Source: Leeuwenhoekiella aestuarii (GTDB lineage: Bacteria; Bacteroidota; Bacteroidia; Flavobacteriales; Flavobacteriaceae). From it: a DNA stretch of 64,000 nt. The notes beneath the pieces were generated by a model. It had not been told where the DNA came from. It did not search any database and saw only the letters and a program-made list of their open reading frames with translations. The stretch is from contig NZ_QOVJ01000002.1 in assembly GCF_004104055.1 (NCBI RefSeq), positions 496,001 through 560,000 on the forward strand. The letters are read 5' to 3'. A program made the translations under genes and the position numbers. This document shows, piece by piece, positions 1 through 9,929 of this stretch; the stretch's first letter is position 1; every line of letters starts with the position of its first letter.

Positions 1-238
1 CTTCATACTTAGCTAACCAACCTGTAGTTCCAGAAACTACCGGGACACCAGCTTTTAAACAAGCAGAAATATTATTTACTGCTGCGTCTGGGACACTAAA
101 GTCTATCGCAACATCTGCCTCGTTAAAATCATAGTCATCATTTTGATCAATAGTCTTAACAACTGTATGACCACGTTCTGTAGCTAGTTTTTCTATGGTT
201 TTTCCCATGCGGCCATAACCAAGAAGGGCAATTTTCAT
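1..238 (-). CDS. dapB: 4-hydroxy-tetrahydrodipicolinate reductase, 3' part outside the window
   Basis: DapB reduces 4-hydroxy-tetrahydrodipicolinate with NAD(P)H in the cytoplasmic lysine and diaminopimelate pathway. Only the first 79 codons are present and the frame runs open off the left edge. Seen in the sequence: a dinucleotide-binding GYGRMG motif at residues 7-12, the DFS segment at 46-48 and the SGTTGW motif at 69-74, all in the order expected for DapB. The ATG at 238 lies only 3 bases after the stop of the DUF5683 gene, so the two are probably cotranscribed in the parA-parB-DUF5683-dapB order common in Flavobacteriaceae. The length cannot be compared with the family because the end is missing. 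Confidence 0.95.
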   Translation of the reverse strand, partial: MKIALLGYGRMGKTIEKLATERGHTVVKTIDQNDDYDFNEADVAIDFSVPDAAVNNISACLKAGVPVVSGTTGWLAKYE

Positions 239-241
239 AAT

Positions 242-832
242 CTAAAAAGTATAAGTTAACCGCATACCAAAGGTGTTGTTGTAATCAAATGTGTTGCGCT
301 CCATAAAAGGAGAAAAGCTCAAACGGTCTTCAACCTCATATTGAGAAAGGTGGGCGTCTACGTTTGCTTCTATAATCTGCAAAACATAAATTCCTGCGGT
401 AATTAATATTGAAAGTTCTTTATTTCTTCTGTAAAAATCCTGAGCACGGATTAACTGATCTTCTGTAAAAGTTTGAGTTATAGAGCCATCATCAGCTATA
501 ATTGTAAACTCATCAATTCTACCAGCTATACGATCTTTATAAGCCGTACGATATTTTTGAAAAAGGTCGTGATTGTAAACAGCAATACCCACTCCTGTAC
601 CTATAGCACCATATACGAGAGGCATTTTCCAGTAATCTTTATTGTACGCTTGACCTAGCCCCGGTAAAATGGCAGAGTAAAAAGCTGCTCTTGCAGGTTT
701 TAAAGGTTCGTATTCTTTAAAAGCTTCGTCTATTTCTTCAGCTTCTATTTTAGGAGCAACTGGCTCGGTTTCCTGAGCATAGCTTAACGAATATAGAAAT
801 AGAAATGAAAGTAGCAGGAATTTATTTGGCAC
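242..832 (-). CDS. DUF5683 domain membrane protein
   Basis: A 196-residue protein with an N-terminal signal peptide ending near SYAQ (residues 17-20) and at least two hydrophobic segments, about residues 50-85 and 139-160. The ILPGLGQAYN stretch around residue 55 is the conserved core of the DUF5683 family of Bacteroidota. Its function is unknown. It overlaps the 3' end of parB by 11 bases and sits directly before dapB; this arrangement is conserved in flavobacteria, which suggests shared transcription rather than shared function. Membrane or periplasmic location is inferred from the signal peptide and hydrophobic segments. Confidence 0.85.
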   Translation of the reverse strand: MPNKFLLLSFLFLYSLSYAQETEPVAPKIEAEEIDEAFKEYEPLKPARAAFYSAILPGLGQAYNKDYWKMPLVYGAIGTGVGIAVYNHDLFQKYRTAYKDRIAGRIDEFTIIADDGSITQTFTEDQLIRAQDFYRRNKELSILITAGIYVLQIIEANVDAHLSQYEVEDRLSFSPFMERNTFDYNNTFGMRLTYTF

Positions 833-1727
833 CAGAAATTAGTTTTTTAAGTCGCTTAAAGTCTTCTTCTGATGAAAACGGAATAATTAATTTTCCATTG
901 CCTTTGTTAGCAACTTTCACATCTACTTTAGCACCAAAATATGAGGAAAACTCCTTTTTTGCATTCTCAATATATTCTGGAGTTTTACTTTTTGCAGGTG
1001 TAGATTTACTAACACTTTTACCTTCTTTATAGCTTTTTACTAGGGCTTCGGTAGCACGTACAGATAAAGAGTTTTCTAATATCTTTTCATAAATATCTAA
1101 TTGATCAGAAGTGCTATCGATATTGATTAAAGCTCTACCGTGTCCCATAGATAAAAAACCGTCACGCATACCGGTCTGAATAATAGGATCTAGTTTTAAT
1201 AATCTCAGATAATTTGCGATTGTAGATCTGTTCTTACCTACGCGCTCACTCATTTGTTCTTGAGTAAGATTTATTTCTTCAATTAAACGTTCGTAGGAAA
1301 GTGCAATTTCAATAGGATCAAGATCTTCCCGTTGAATATTCTCAACAAGAGCCATCTCTAATGACTCTTGATCATTTGCAATACGTATGTATGCAGGTAT
1401 GGTTTCAAGGCCAACGAGTTTAGAAGCTCTAAAACGTCTTTCTCCGGAAACTAACTGATATTTATCAAAATCGATTTTACGTACTGTAATAGGTTGTATA
1501 ACCCCTAATTCGCGTATTGATGAAGCTAATTCTTTTAAAGCATCTTCGTTAAAACTACTTCGTGGCTGAAAAGGGTTGACTTCTATATTGTTAAGTTCTA
1601 GTTCAACAATATTGCCCACTACCTTGTCTGCACCTTTATCTTCGGCAGTTTTAATGTCATTATCGGGGTCTTTCAATAATGCAGAAAGACCGCGTCCTAA
1701 GGCTTGTTTTCTTACTGCTTTAGCCAT
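822..1727 (-). CDS. parB: Chromosome partitioning protein ParB
   Basis: ParB is the CTP-dependent DNA clamp that binds parS sites near the origin and works with ParA in chromosome segregation. The 301-residue protein has the GRGLSALL start typical of ParB, the GERRFRAS nucleotide-binding motif at residues 95-102, the ENIQREDL segment near 130, and a central helix-turn-helix region (about 150-210). Length is normal for a chromosomal ParB. It starts two bases after the parA stop, and the pair forms an operon. No full parS site was found in this window, so its binding sites are expected elsewhere near the origin. Confidence 0.96.
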   Translation of the reverse strand: MAKAVRKQALGRGLSALLKDPDNDIKTAEDKGADKVVGNIVELELNNIEVNPFQPRSSFNEDALKELASSIRELGVIQPITVRKIDFDKYQLVSGERRFRASKLVGLETIPAYIRIANDQESLEMALVENIQREDLDPIEIALSYERLIEEINLTQEQMSERVGKNRSTIANYLRLLKLDPIIQTGMRDGFLSMGHGRALINIDSTSDQLDIYEKILENSLSVRATEALVKSYKEGKSVSKSTPAKSKTPEYIENAKKEFSSYFGAKVDVKVANKGNGKLIIPFSSEEDFKRLKKLISGAK

Positions 1728-1729
1728 CG

Positions 1730-2497
1730 TTATGCGTCATTTTTTGTGATTATCTCCTGTGCTAAACTTAAGTAATTTGCAGCACCTTTACTGCCGGCAT
1801 CGTAATTAATTATGCTTTCACCATAACTTGGCGCTTCGCTCAAGCGCACGTTACGTTGTATTATAGTTTCAAAAACCATCTCGTTAAAATGCTTCTGAAC
1901 CTCATCAACCACCTGATTAGAAAGGCGTAAACGAGAATCAAACATAGTTAACAATAGGCCTTCTATATCTAAAATTTGATTATGGATTTTTTGTACACTT
2001 TTTATTGTGTTTAGAAGTTTTCCTAAACCTTCTAATGCAAAATATTCACACTGTATGGGTATAATTACAGAGTCTGAAGCTGTTAACGCATTAAGCGTTA
2101 ATAAGCCTAGTGATGGTGCACAGTCTATAAGAATATAATCATAAGAATCTTTAAGATGTCGTATTGCTTTTGCCATCATATACTCGCGTTGCTCCATATC
2201 TACGAGTTCAATCTCAATAGCAACCAGGTCAATATGTGCCGGAATCAAATCCAGATTTGGCGAATCTGTTTTGATAATAGTTTCTTCCGCTTTGCTCGAA
2301 TGTTCTAATAATTGATAGGTACCCAGTTCAACAGTTTCTACATCAATACCAAGTCCAGATGTGGCGTTAGCCTGTGGGTCTGCATCAATAAGAAGTACTT
2401 TTTTCTCTAAAACGCCTAAAGAGGCAGCAAGGTTTACAGAGGTTGTAGTTTTACCAACTCCTCCTTTTTGATTAGCAATTGCTATTATTTTACCCAT
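1730..2497 (-). CDS. parA: Chromosome partitioning ATPase ParA (Soj)
   Basis: ParA is a cytoplasmic deviant-Walker ATPase that drives segregation of ParB-parS complexes. The KGGVGKTTT deviant Walker A motif lies at residues 11-19, DADPQAN follows near residue 40, and a DCAPS motif is in the middle of the protein. I chose the ATG at 2497 (255 residues) because the protein then begins MGKIIAIANQ, as in ParA/Soj proteins; an upstream ATG at 2545 would add 16 residues not typical of the family and would overlap the likely promoter. It is the first gene of the parA-parB-DUF5683-dapB unit. Confidence 0.96.
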   Translation of the reverse strand: MGKIIAIANQKGGVGKTTTSVNLAASLGVLEKKVLLIDADPQANATSGLGIDVETVELGTYQLLEHSSKAEETIIKTDSPNLDLIPAHIDLVAIEIELVDMEQREYMMAKAIRHLKDSYDYILIDCAPSLGLLTLNALTASDSVIIPIQCEYFALEGLGKLLNTIKSVQKIHNQILDIEGLLLTMFDSRLRLSNQVVDEVQKHFNEMVFETIIQRNVRLSEAPSYGESIINYDAGSKGAANYLSLAQEIITKNDA

Positions 2498-2800
2498 AAA
2501 TTTTTGACTGAATTGTTGTGCGAAAATACAATTTATAACCCGCAAATGAAATGCTTTTTGTTAACAGGTTTTTAATGCTCTATGTAACTTATACTGTGAT
2601 ATTCTAAAAGTTTATGCTTAGTTATAAGCGATATTTTGGTATAAAATATTTTATATAGCTATAAATATCGTTTTTTTCGTGAATGATTATTTTACGTTAA
2701 TTACAAAAAAGTTTAGTCTATAGGAGATATCAATCTTCAGTAAATCGTGTTTTATAAATTCAAGTACTTATACACGAATAACTTTCTAGAAAAATTAACC
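2498..2800. other. Intergenic region upstream of parA
   Basis: About 300 very AT-rich bases between parA and the SDR gene. Apart from the weak -7 element for parA I see no open reading frame, tRNA, hairpin terminator or parS-like palindrome here. Confidence 0.6.
2521..2528 (-). promoter_or_regulatory. Possible -7 element for parA
   Basis: On the minus strand the octamer TATTTTCG lies 24 bases upstream of the chosen parA ATG, close to the Bacteroidota -7 consensus TAnnTTTG (one mismatch, the same variant as at the clcA gene). I found no TTG at the preferred -33 distance, so the call is weak. It supports the ATG at 2497 over the one at 2545. Confidence 0.3.
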
Positions 2801-3682
2801 TTACTTACTACGTTTAGCCTTAACCATAGCTTCCAGCTGGTCCCATAATTCTTCAGGAATGTCTTTAAGAAGATTGAATTGTCCTGCACCTTCTAGCCAT
2901 TCTCCACCATCAATCGTGACTACTTCGCCGTTAACATAAGCTGAAAAGTCTGAAACCAGATATGCCGCCAAATTAGCCAGTTCCTGATGATCGCCCACGC
3001 GACGTAGCGGCACTTTTTTGGAAAGATCAAATTTCTCTGCCAAATCTCCCGGAAGTAAACGTTCCCAGGCACCTTTAGTAGGGAAGGGGCCGGGGGCGAT
3101 CGCATTAGAGCGTATCCCGTATTTAGCCCATTCAACAGCCAGCGAGCGCGTCATCGCCAGCACGCCGGCTTTTGCCGTTGCACTGGGCACTACATAGGCA
3201 GAACCTGTCCAGGCATAGGTCGTTACGATGTTTAAAATAGTTTTGTTTTTTTCACCTTTATCAATCCAGTGTTTACCAAAAGCAAGCGTACAGTTTTTAC
3301 TACCTTTTAAAACAATATCAATCACCACATCAAAAGCATTTGCCGAAAGTCGTTCGGTTGGTGAAATGAAATTACCTGCGGCATTATTGAGTAAAACATC
3401 AATACTGCCGTATTTCTCAACAATCGAATCTCTCATGGACTCGACCTGTTCGTAATGGCGTACATCGCATTGAACGGCAAAACAGTTGCCTCCGGTATCT
3501 TCCTCAAGTTCCTGAGCAGTATTTTTTAGTTTATCTAAATTTCGTGAAGTGATTACCACGTTAGCACCCAGTTCGAGAAAGTATTTGGTCATTGATTTTC
3601 CCAGACCGCTTCCGCCGCCGGTGACAACAATAGTTTTTCCTTTTAGCGCATCATCGCGTAGCATTTTATGGGTATAATTCAT
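2801..3682 (-). CDS. SDR family oxidoreductase, 2,4-dienoyl-CoA reductase-like
   Basis: A 293-residue short-chain dehydrogenase/reductase. The TGGGSGLG cofactor motif is at residues 21-28 and NNAAGNF is near residue 99. In the catalytic segment the usual YxxxK tyrosine is replaced by serine (PSATAKAG), followed by the APGPF stretch; this S...K pattern is that of the 2,4-dienoyl-CoA / trans-2-enoyl-CoA reductase branch, as in peroxisomal DECR proteins. It would therefore act in oxidation of unsaturated fatty acids, using NADPH in the cytoplasm. It stands alone between parA and the TlpA-like gene. The substrate is inferred from family only. Confidence 0.85.
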   Translation of the reverse strand: MNYTHKMLRDDALKGKTIVVTGGGSGLGKSMTKYFLELGANVVITSRNLDKLKNTAQELEEDTGGNCFAVQCDVRHYEQVESMRDSIVEKYGSIDVLLNNAAGNFISPTERLSANAFDVVIDIVLKGSKNCTLAFGKHWIDKGEKNKTILNIVTTYAWTGSAYVVPSATAKAGVLAMTRSLAVEWAKYGIRSNAIAPGPFPTKGAWERLLPGDLAEKFDLSKKVPLRRVGDHQELANLAAYLVSDFSAYVNGEVVTIDGGEWLEGAGQFNLLKDIPEELWDQLEAMVKAKRSK

Positions 3683-3769
3683 TTTCGTTTCTTGTAATTC
3701 GTATCACTTTTTTTTTAAAAGTACATTTTTCAACACACGATTTAATCTACTAATTACAATTTTTCTAAG

Positions 3770-6001
3770 TTACTTATACTTCCCTAGGATTTTCGGTAAC
3801 TCCAAATCAAATGCATGCATTTGAAAATCAGCATCAACCACGTTACCAGCTTTGTCTAAAACAATGTATTGAGGAATCCCATTAAAACTGAACAAATCTC
3901 TAAAGCGCTGATAGGTACTCTGATCTACTCGATACACGTTTTCCAGTTCTTGTTCTTTGATAAAATCCTCATATTTAGGAGATGTACTACTTTCATCTGT
4001 AATAAAAATAAACTCAAAATTAGGGTTGTCTTTATATTTTTTACGTGTTTCCTTCATTCTTTCAATAGTACCTATGCAGGGACCGCACCACGTTGCCCAA
4101 AAATCAATAAAGAGAATTTTATCCTTAAATGGGTCAGTGATGTTACGGAAGGCAGTAGTGCCTTTCCCTTCAGGAAGAATAAGAGTATTTTCTTTAAAAG
4201 TTTCGGCTGTAGGAATGTCTGCATCTACAATCATTTCATTATCTGATACTTGAGGATACGTTTGTTCATAAATCCGTTGTCCTTCAGCTTTTAAAAACGG
4301 GTTACCTATATTTTCTTTAAGACTTGCCCAGACCAGCTCTGAAGTTTCTTTTCCCCAAAAATCAAAGAAAAATTTAAGACTGCGCACTTTAATAATGTCA
4401 CTGGCCAGATCTTTTTCAACACCAAAGAAATGGACCAGCAAACTGTCTTTTTGCTTCCATTTATCCAATACCACTTGCGCTTTGTCCTCGGGCGGGGCTT
4501 CTACATATTTTTTAAAATATGCTTGCGATTCTGTCTTATATTTTTCATTGAATTCTTTTGCCAACTTTATTCGCTCCAACGAATCAAGCTTCGATTTTTT
4601 GTCATTTGGTTTTAAAAAATTTTTATACTTTTCTTCTAAAGCAATACCTTCTTCTTCAAAATATTCCAGTATCGTTCTTTCTGGTTCCCGAAATCTTGAA
4701 AGTTGTGAATCGTGTTCTACTTTGCTAAATACATTGGTATACTCGAGACGGTTTATTAGAGTACTATATTGATTAGTAGCCAAAGCAGCAGTTTGATTTA
4801 CTGGTAATAAGGTCTGCATGCTCTCATAATAGGAATCAGGCACTTCAAGTTGAAGAATGGCATGGGTAGTATCTTTCCTTTTCAAATAATCCCTGCGATG
4901 TATGTAATTAAACATATAGGTACTGGCGATTAGCTTAATATTGGCTCGGTGAAAATCCTTCGCTTTTTTGGAGATGCTATTTTCAGATAAGAATATGTTT
5001 AGTTTGTCTTCATTTTGAGTATATAGATTAAAGATTTTAGATTGAAAATCTAGAGGAGCAAGAGTGCCTACCCATTTTTGAAATTCTTCTCGGTAATCAG
5101 GACGTAGGGGAGAAAATGCATTTAATTCCCGATTCATTTTAGCTAGCGGCCCTTGATATTCAATATTTTCAAATTCGTAACGGCGGTTGCGATAACGGTC
5201 TGCAAGCAAAAAATCTCCCCAATCCAGAATAAGGCCCAGAGTAGTTCCGGGTTCAAGATAATAGGTAAAACCTTTCTCATTAATGACCATATAGGTTTCT
5301 ACGGGATGTATCAACGGTATTTCGGCTTCAAATCGTCCATCAGGTGCAATTTCTACAACTGTAGGATATTCTTCCCGGGTTAGTTCATTGCCGATATAGA
5401 TCATTCCGGTTTCAAAACCCAGTCTGGGATCGTAGCCTTTAATATAACCCACAATACGCGCCATTTTTCTATTGAAAAAATTGTCCGAATCAAAACGCTT
5501 CAATGCTGGATCTGATTGTGCTATTTCATCCTGAATCCAGTTCATCACATCTGATGGTACTTCTTTTGTAGTTTCAGAACTGCTTTTAGTAAGTGAAACC
5601 CCAAAGATAGTATTGGAAGCATCTACGTAATCAATCGTTTGAGTAGAAGCGGGGAGCGGTTCAAAAATGAGCTCGTTGAATTGTTCTCCAGAATCGGGTG
5701 TCCACAGTTTTTCATCAAATTTGGCATCTATCACCTCTTTGATCATGTATTTTTTATCCGTAGCCGCATCCCGCAAATAGATGTCTTTTGTGAAATTGAC
5801 CCACCATCCTGGAATAAATTTGGAATGGATGGTGACGCGGGTTTCTTCAGGAGTGGTTTCTATACGCTGGATGTACGTGATTCCACTGGTGGTTACTTCA
5901 TAATCGGGATTTTCAATAACCCTCACCTTTTCCTGACCATTACAAAAGTTGGAAACGAATAAAAAAACGAAGAAGGTTAAGCTGTGAATACTAATTTTCA
6001 T
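3770..6001 (-). CDS. Large TlpA-like thioredoxin-domain protein
   Basis: A 743-residue secreted protein with a signal peptide (about residues 1-23). The C-terminal 117 residues form a TlpA/AhpC-like thioredoxin fold with a WCGPC active site at about 638-642 and the cis-proline loop GIPQY near 709. The roughly 600 residues before it have no domain I can name; they contain beta-rich segments followed by a Lys/Glu-rich helical stretch (about 430-560). Such proteins are widespread in Bacteroidota and are thought to act as periplasmic or outer-membrane-associated thiol reductases or respiratory maturation factors. The true partner is unknown. It is flanked by gaps of about 90-100 bases and is likely monocistronic. 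Confidence 0.85.
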   Translation of the reverse strand: MKISIHSLTFFVFLFVSNFCNGQEKVRVIENPDYEVTTSGITYIQRIETTPEETRVTIHSKFIPGWWVNFTKDIYLRDAATDKKYMIKEVIDAKFDEKLWTPDSGEQFNELIFEPLPASTQTIDYVDASNTIFGVSLTKSSSETTKEVPSDVMNWIQDEIAQSDPALKRFDSDNFFNRKMARIVGYIKGYDPRLGFETGMIYIGNELTREEYPTVVEIAPDGRFEAEIPLIHPVETYMVINEKGFTYYLEPGTTLGLILDWGDFLLADRYRNRRYEFENIEYQGPLAKMNRELNAFSPLRPDYREEFQKWVGTLAPLDFQSKIFNLYTQNEDKLNIFLSENSISKKAKDFHRANIKLIASTYMFNYIHRRDYLKRKDTTHAILQLEVPDSYYESMQTLLPVNQTAALATNQYSTLINRLEYTNVFSKVEHDSQLSRFREPERTILEYFEEEGIALEEKYKNFLKPNDKKSKLDSLERIKLAKEFNEKYKTESQAYFKKYVEAPPEDKAQVVLDKWKQKDSLLVHFFGVEKDLASDIIKVRSLKFFFDFWGKETSELVWASLKENIGNPFLKAEGQRIYEQTYPQVSDNEMIVDADIPTAETFKENTLILPEGKGTTAFRNITDPFKDKILFIDFWATWCGPCIGTIERMKETRKKYKDNPNFEFIFITDESSTSPKYEDFIKEQELENVYRVDQSTYQRFRDLFSFNGIPQYIVLDKAGNVVDADFQMHAFDLELPKILGKYK

Positions 6002-6101
6002 GATTGATGAATTTGTTAAAATAGAAAATTAGAAAATTTCTGCTTTATAGAATCTTAATTCACAGCATAATATATGTATTTATAACATTTAAAATAAAAA
6101 T

Positions 6102-8231
6102 CTATTCAAATGTCTGCAGTAAAATCTCTAAAATAGAAATTGCAGCCTCACTGATTTTTGATCCGGGGCCAAAAACGGCAACTGCTCCGGCTTCAAATAA
6201 AAACTGATAATCTTTACGCGGAACGACACCACCTACAATAACCATAATATCCTCGCGTTCGAGTGCTTTTAATTCTTGAATAACTTGTGGAACGAGTGTT
6301 TTATGTCCACCAGCTAAAGATGATATTCCCAATATATGAACGTCATTTTCTACAGCTTGCTTTGCGACTTCCTTGGGCGTTTGAAACAACGGACCAATAT
6401 CTACATCAAAGCCAACGTCAGCATAACCGGTCGCTACAACTTTAGCTCCTCGGTCGTGGCCATCCTGTCCCATTTTAGCAATCATAATACGGGGACGTCG
6501 CCCCTCGAGTTTGGCAAAACGATCTGCGAGTTGTTGGGCTTTAGCAAAAGCGGGATCTGTTTTTATTTCTTTACTGTACACACCACTAAATGATTTTATT
6601 TGGGCTTTGTGTCTGCCAAAAGCTTTTTCAAGAGCATCTGATATTTCTCCCAGAGTAGCTCTTTCTCGAGCAGCAGTTACAGCTAAAGTTAGCAAATTAC
6701 CGGTTCCTGTTTTTGCACATTCGGTTAAATCAGTTAAAGTTTTTGCAACTCCCTCAGCATTGCGATTGGCTTTTAAATTTTCAAGTCGTTGCAATTGAGA
6801 CGCACGTACTGCATCATTATCTACCTCAAGTGTAACGAGATCGTCTTCTTGGTCTAACTGATATTTATTAACGCCAATAATCAAATCATTACCACTATCT
6901 ATACGGGCCTGTTTACGAGCAGCAGCTTCTTCAATACGTAGTTTTGGGATTCCTTTTTCAATGGCTTTAGTCATACCGCCCAACTCTTCAATCTCTTCAA
7001 TATGCTTCCAGGCTTTTTTAGCAATTTCATGGGTCAAACGTTCCACATAAAAACTACCTGCCCAAGGATCAACTGTGCGTGTGATTTCGGTTTCTTTTTG
7101 TAAATAAAGTTGGGTATTACGTGCAATTCGTGCTGAAAAATCAGTAGGTAAGGCAATAGCCTCGTCCAGGGCATTGGTGTGTAAACTTTGAGTCCCGCCA
7201 AAAACAGCCGCTGCAGCTTCAATTGTTGTACGCGCAACATTATTGAACGGATCTTGTTCTGTAAGTGACCAACCGCTGGTTTGACAGTGAGTACGCAGGG
7301 AAAGCGATTTTTGATTTTTAGGGTTGAATTGCTTTACGATCTTTGCCCAAAGCATACGAGCAGCACGCATTTTTGCAATTTCCATAAAGTGATTCATCCC
7401 AATTCCCCAGAAAAAAGAAAGACGTGGTGCAAATTTATCTACATCCATTCCTGCATTGATACCGGTGCGCAAATATTCTAAACCGCCTGCAAGCGTATAA
7501 GCCAATTCAATATCACAAGTCGCACCCGCTTCTTGCATATGGTAACCTGAAATTGAGATCGAATTGAACTTAGGCATTTGCTTAGCTGTAAATTCAAAAA
7601 TATCTGAAATGATACGCATAGAAGGACTTGGCGGATAGATATAAGTATTTCTCACCATAAATTCCTTCAAAATATCATTCTGAATCGTGCCTTGCAGTTG
7701 CTCAGGTTTTATGCCTTGCTCTTCTGCAGCGACAATGTAAAATGCCATAATGGGCAGTACAGCTCCATTCATCGTCATCGAAACGCTCATTTTATCTAGC
7801 GGAATCTGGTCAAATAACAGTTTCATATCTTCAACCGAATCGATAGCCACACCGGCTTTCCCCACATCTCCTTCTACACGCTCGTGATCACTATCATATC
7901 CGCGATGCGTAGCCAGGTCAAAAGCAACAGAAAGTCCTTTCTGACCCGCTTTAAGATTACGTCTGTAAAATGCATTACTTTCTTCAGCGGTAGAAAAACC
8001 GGCATATTGTCTTATGGTCCACGGTTTGCGCACATACATGGTGCTGTAAGGCCCACGTAAATAGGGAGGAATTCCTGCTGCAAAATCCAGGTGTTCAACT
8101 TCTTCCAGATCAGCTTCAGAATATTCCTTTTTAATGAGAATTTCTTCTGCAGTACTCGCCACAGATGTATCAACCGATTTTTTGTTGGTAGATTTTTTAA
8201 GGCTAAGATGTTGCAGGTTTTTTCTACTCAT
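6102..8231 (-). CDS. mutB: Methylmalonyl-CoA mutase large (catalytic) subunit
   Basis: It interconverts methylmalonyl-CoA and succinyl-CoA using adenosylcobalamin, in propionate metabolism. The 709-residue protein has the TIM-barrel segment with [10 protein letters not shown] and QDPFNN in the middle and a C-terminal cobalamin-binding domain with GQDGHDRG around residues 588-595 (the DxHxxG ligand motif), followed by the SSLAGGH loop. Length is normal for the large subunit. It overlaps the small-subunit gene by 8 bases, indicating tight coupling. No cobalamin riboswitch was seen upstream. The first 40 residues are a low-complexity Ser/Lys/Thr-rich extension. Confidence 0.96.
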   Translation of the reverse strand: MSRKNLQHLSLKKSTNKKSVDTSVASTAEEILIKKEYSEADLEEVEHLDFAAGIPPYLRGPYSTMYVRKPWTIRQYAGFSTAEESNAFYRRNLKAGQKGLSVAFDLATHRGYDSDHERVEGDVGKAGVAIDSVEDMKLLFDQIPLDKMSVSMTMNGAVLPIMAFYIVAAEEQGIKPEQLQGTIQNDILKEFMVRNTYIYPPSPSMRIISDIFEFTAKQMPKFNSISISGYHMQEAGATCDIELAYTLAGGLEYLRTGINAGMDVDKFAPRLSFFWGIGMNHFMEIAKMRAARMLWAKIVKQFNPKNQKSLSLRTHCQTSGWSLTEQDPFNNVARTTIEAAAAVFGGTQSLHTNALDEAIALPTDFSARIARNTQLYLQKETEITRTVDPWAGSFYVERLTHEIAKKAWKHIEEIEELGGMTKAIEKGIPKLRIEEAAARKQARIDSGNDLIIGVNKYQLDQEDDLVTLEVDNDAVRASQLQRLENLKANRNAEGVAKTLTDLTECAKTGTGNLLTLAVTAARERATLGEISDALEKAFGRHKAQIKSFSGVYSKEIKTDPAFAKAQQLADRFAKLEGRRPRIMIAKMGQDGHDRGAKVVATGYADVGFDVDIGPLFQTPKEVAKQAVENDVHILGISSLAGGHKTLVPQVIQELKALEREDIMVIVGGVVPRKDYQFLFEAGAVAVFGPGSKISEAAISILEILLQTFE

Positions 8232-9585
8232 CTTCTAATCGTTTTTGTTCTAATGCTTCTGTCAGGCGTTTTGGAATAACAGGTTCTATTAAAGTTTTAC
8301 GCGGGTTTATTTTCAGAAATGGAAAAATCTCAAGCTCATTTTTCATTTGATCTTCGGTGTTCTGAAATACATTGCTGCCTATTACAGTCCTTTCTCCAGA
8401 ATCAAAAGCCTCTTGTTCTTTAACAGCTGATTCTTTAATTTTCTTCTGAATTTTCCCGTCTATAAGTTGCGTTATAAAACCACCGCCTGCTTCAATCTCT
8501 TTAAAAAGGCTGATTGCTTTCTCTGAGAATTGCTGCGTTAATTCTTCAATATAATACGCCCCATCTGCAGGATTAGCCACTTGATCAAAATAGCTCTCGT
8601 GCTTTAAAATAAGCAATTGGTTTCGGGCAATTCGTTGACCAAATTTGTTGGTCCTATGGTAAATCGCATCATAGGCCAGATTACAAAAGCTATCAGCCCC
8701 ACCCAGTATGGCACTCATAGCTTCTGTTGTGGTGCGTAAAAGGTTTGTATTGTAATCGTAAAGGGTTTTATTCCGCAAAGCGGAAACAGCAAGAATGTGG
8801 CAAGAATGTGGCAAATTATATGCCTCTGCAAGCGTTGCAAAAACCAACCGAAGTGCTCTTAATTTTGCAATTTCAAAGAAATAATTAGAACCTGTAGCAA
8901 TCTTAAACGTGATGGTCTGGGTTTTTAAAGCATCTCCATACTGGTTGAAATATTCATTGACGTGTGCCAACGTATAAGCCAATTGCTGAACCATGTTTGC
9001 GCCAGCATTGTGATAGCCTGTTAAATCAACACCTATAACGTTATCGTTTTCAGCGTTTAAAAAAACCTTTTCCAAACTTTGAAAATCATTTTTCTGGTTA
9101 GAAAACCAGTTTCCTGACAGTGCCAGATTGCCTACAATATCTGTATTTAAAAAAGCTACGTGATTTTTAGCTTTCAGTTTTAGGCTCAATTCGGTCAAGA
9201 AATCAGCATCCAAAAAACTAAAACTGAAATAGATCGTCAACTCTTGCTGTGGTAGATTATCAACCAATTCATCTACATTAAATTTCTCATCCGCTTTAAA
9301 AAGCAGGGATTCTGCACCTTTAGAAAGCGCAAGTGTAGCCGTTTTTGCAGAAACCTTTGGATCTAGAATAAAAATCTCTTCAACGATATTCCAGTTTTGT
9401 GGGTGACCGGGAATGGGGAGTGGAGTAGTGTCTTCGCTGTGATAAAAGGGTTTTATATGTATTCCTTCGGGAGCATTCCAGACGAGTGTTTTATTATAGT
9501 CCAGGCCATCAAGATCGTATTGTATCTTTTGCTTAAAAGCTTTGGCAGAAACCGGTTGAAATTCAGAAAATAAATGTTTACCCAT
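8224..9585 (-). CDS. mutA: Methylmalonyl-CoA mutase small subunit
   Basis: A 453-residue protein related to the TIM-barrel part of the mutase large subunit. It has equivalents of large-subunit segments (for example the [12 protein letters not shown] region and an [11 protein letters not shown] segment matching the [10 protein letters not shown] of the partner) but no DxHxxG cobalamin motif and no full B12 domain, as expected for a non-catalytic small subunit of the alpha/beta mutase. It overlaps mutB (8 bases downstream) and the DivIC-like gene (8 bases upstream), so udk, the DivIC-like gene, mutA and mutB probably form one transcription unit. Confidence 0.93.
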   Translation of the reverse strand: MGKHLFSEFQPVSAKAFKQKIQYDLDGLDYNKTLVWNAPEGIHIKPFYHSEDTTPLPIPGHPQNWNIVEEIFILDPKVSAKTATLALSKGAESLLFKADEKFNVDELVDNLPQQELTIYFSFSFLDADFLTELSLKLKAKNHVAFLNTDIVGNLALSGNWFSNQKNDFQSLEKVFLNAENDNVIGVDLTGYHNAGANMVQQLAYTLAHVNEYFNQYGDALKTQTITFKIATGSNYFFEIAKLRALRLVFATLAEAYNLPHSCHILAVSALRNKTLYDYNTNLLRTTTEAMSAILGGADSFCNLAYDAIYHRTNKFGQRIARNQLLILKHESYFDQVANPADGAYYIEELTQQFSEKAISLFKEIEAGGGFITQLIDGKIQKKIKESAVKEQEAFDSGERTVIGSNVFQNTEDQMKNELEIFPFLKINPRKTLIEPVIPKRLTEALEQKRLEDE

Positions 9586-9913
9586 CTTTATCTGTTTTTA
9601 AGCTGTCTTCAAATTCAATGATAAAAATTTCTTCATTTTCTTTTTTCATCAAATACTCTTCACGCGCAAAGCGCTCCAGTTCTTCAGAATCTTTAAGCTT
9701 ATTGATCTGATTTCGGTCAGATCTAATTTCTTGTTTAAAATATGCACGATTTCCTTTTAACTTATCGATCTCATCGTTAAGTTCTTTGTGAATGAACCAC
9801 GAGTTGGTATCAAAAAACACCATCCAAACTGTGAAAATCACCAAAATAAGCACGTATTTATTTCCCAAAATACGAAACCACTTTTTCTGACGGAGTTTTT
9901 TTAATACAGACAC
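9578..9913 (-). CDS. Septum formation initiator (DivIC/FtsB-like) protein
   Basis: A 111-residue bitopic membrane protein: basic N-terminus, one transmembrane segment (about residues 20-38), then a coiled coil with regular Leu/Ile spacing (about 45-80) and an acidic tail. The EELERFAREEYLM stretch near residue 78 is the conserved end of the DivIC/FtsB family. These proteins join FtsL and FtsQ in the divisome to activate septal peptidoglycan synthesis. The start is GTG at 9913, in the right place for the family. It is coupled to mutA by an 8-base overlap, an arrangement shared among flavobacteria. Confidence 0.9.
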   Translation of the reverse strand: MSVLKKLRQKKWFRILGNKYVLILVIFTVWMVFFDTNSWFIHKELNDEIDKLKGNRAYFKQEIRSDRNQINKLKDSEELERFAREEYLMKKENEEIFIIEFEDSLKTDKDG

Positions 9914-9929
9914 AAGAAAGGTGTTAAGG

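Noticed and set aside
3228-4253. Plus-strand reading frames over the SDR and TlpA-like genes
   Set aside because: They are shadows of strong minus-strand genes with clear family motifs.
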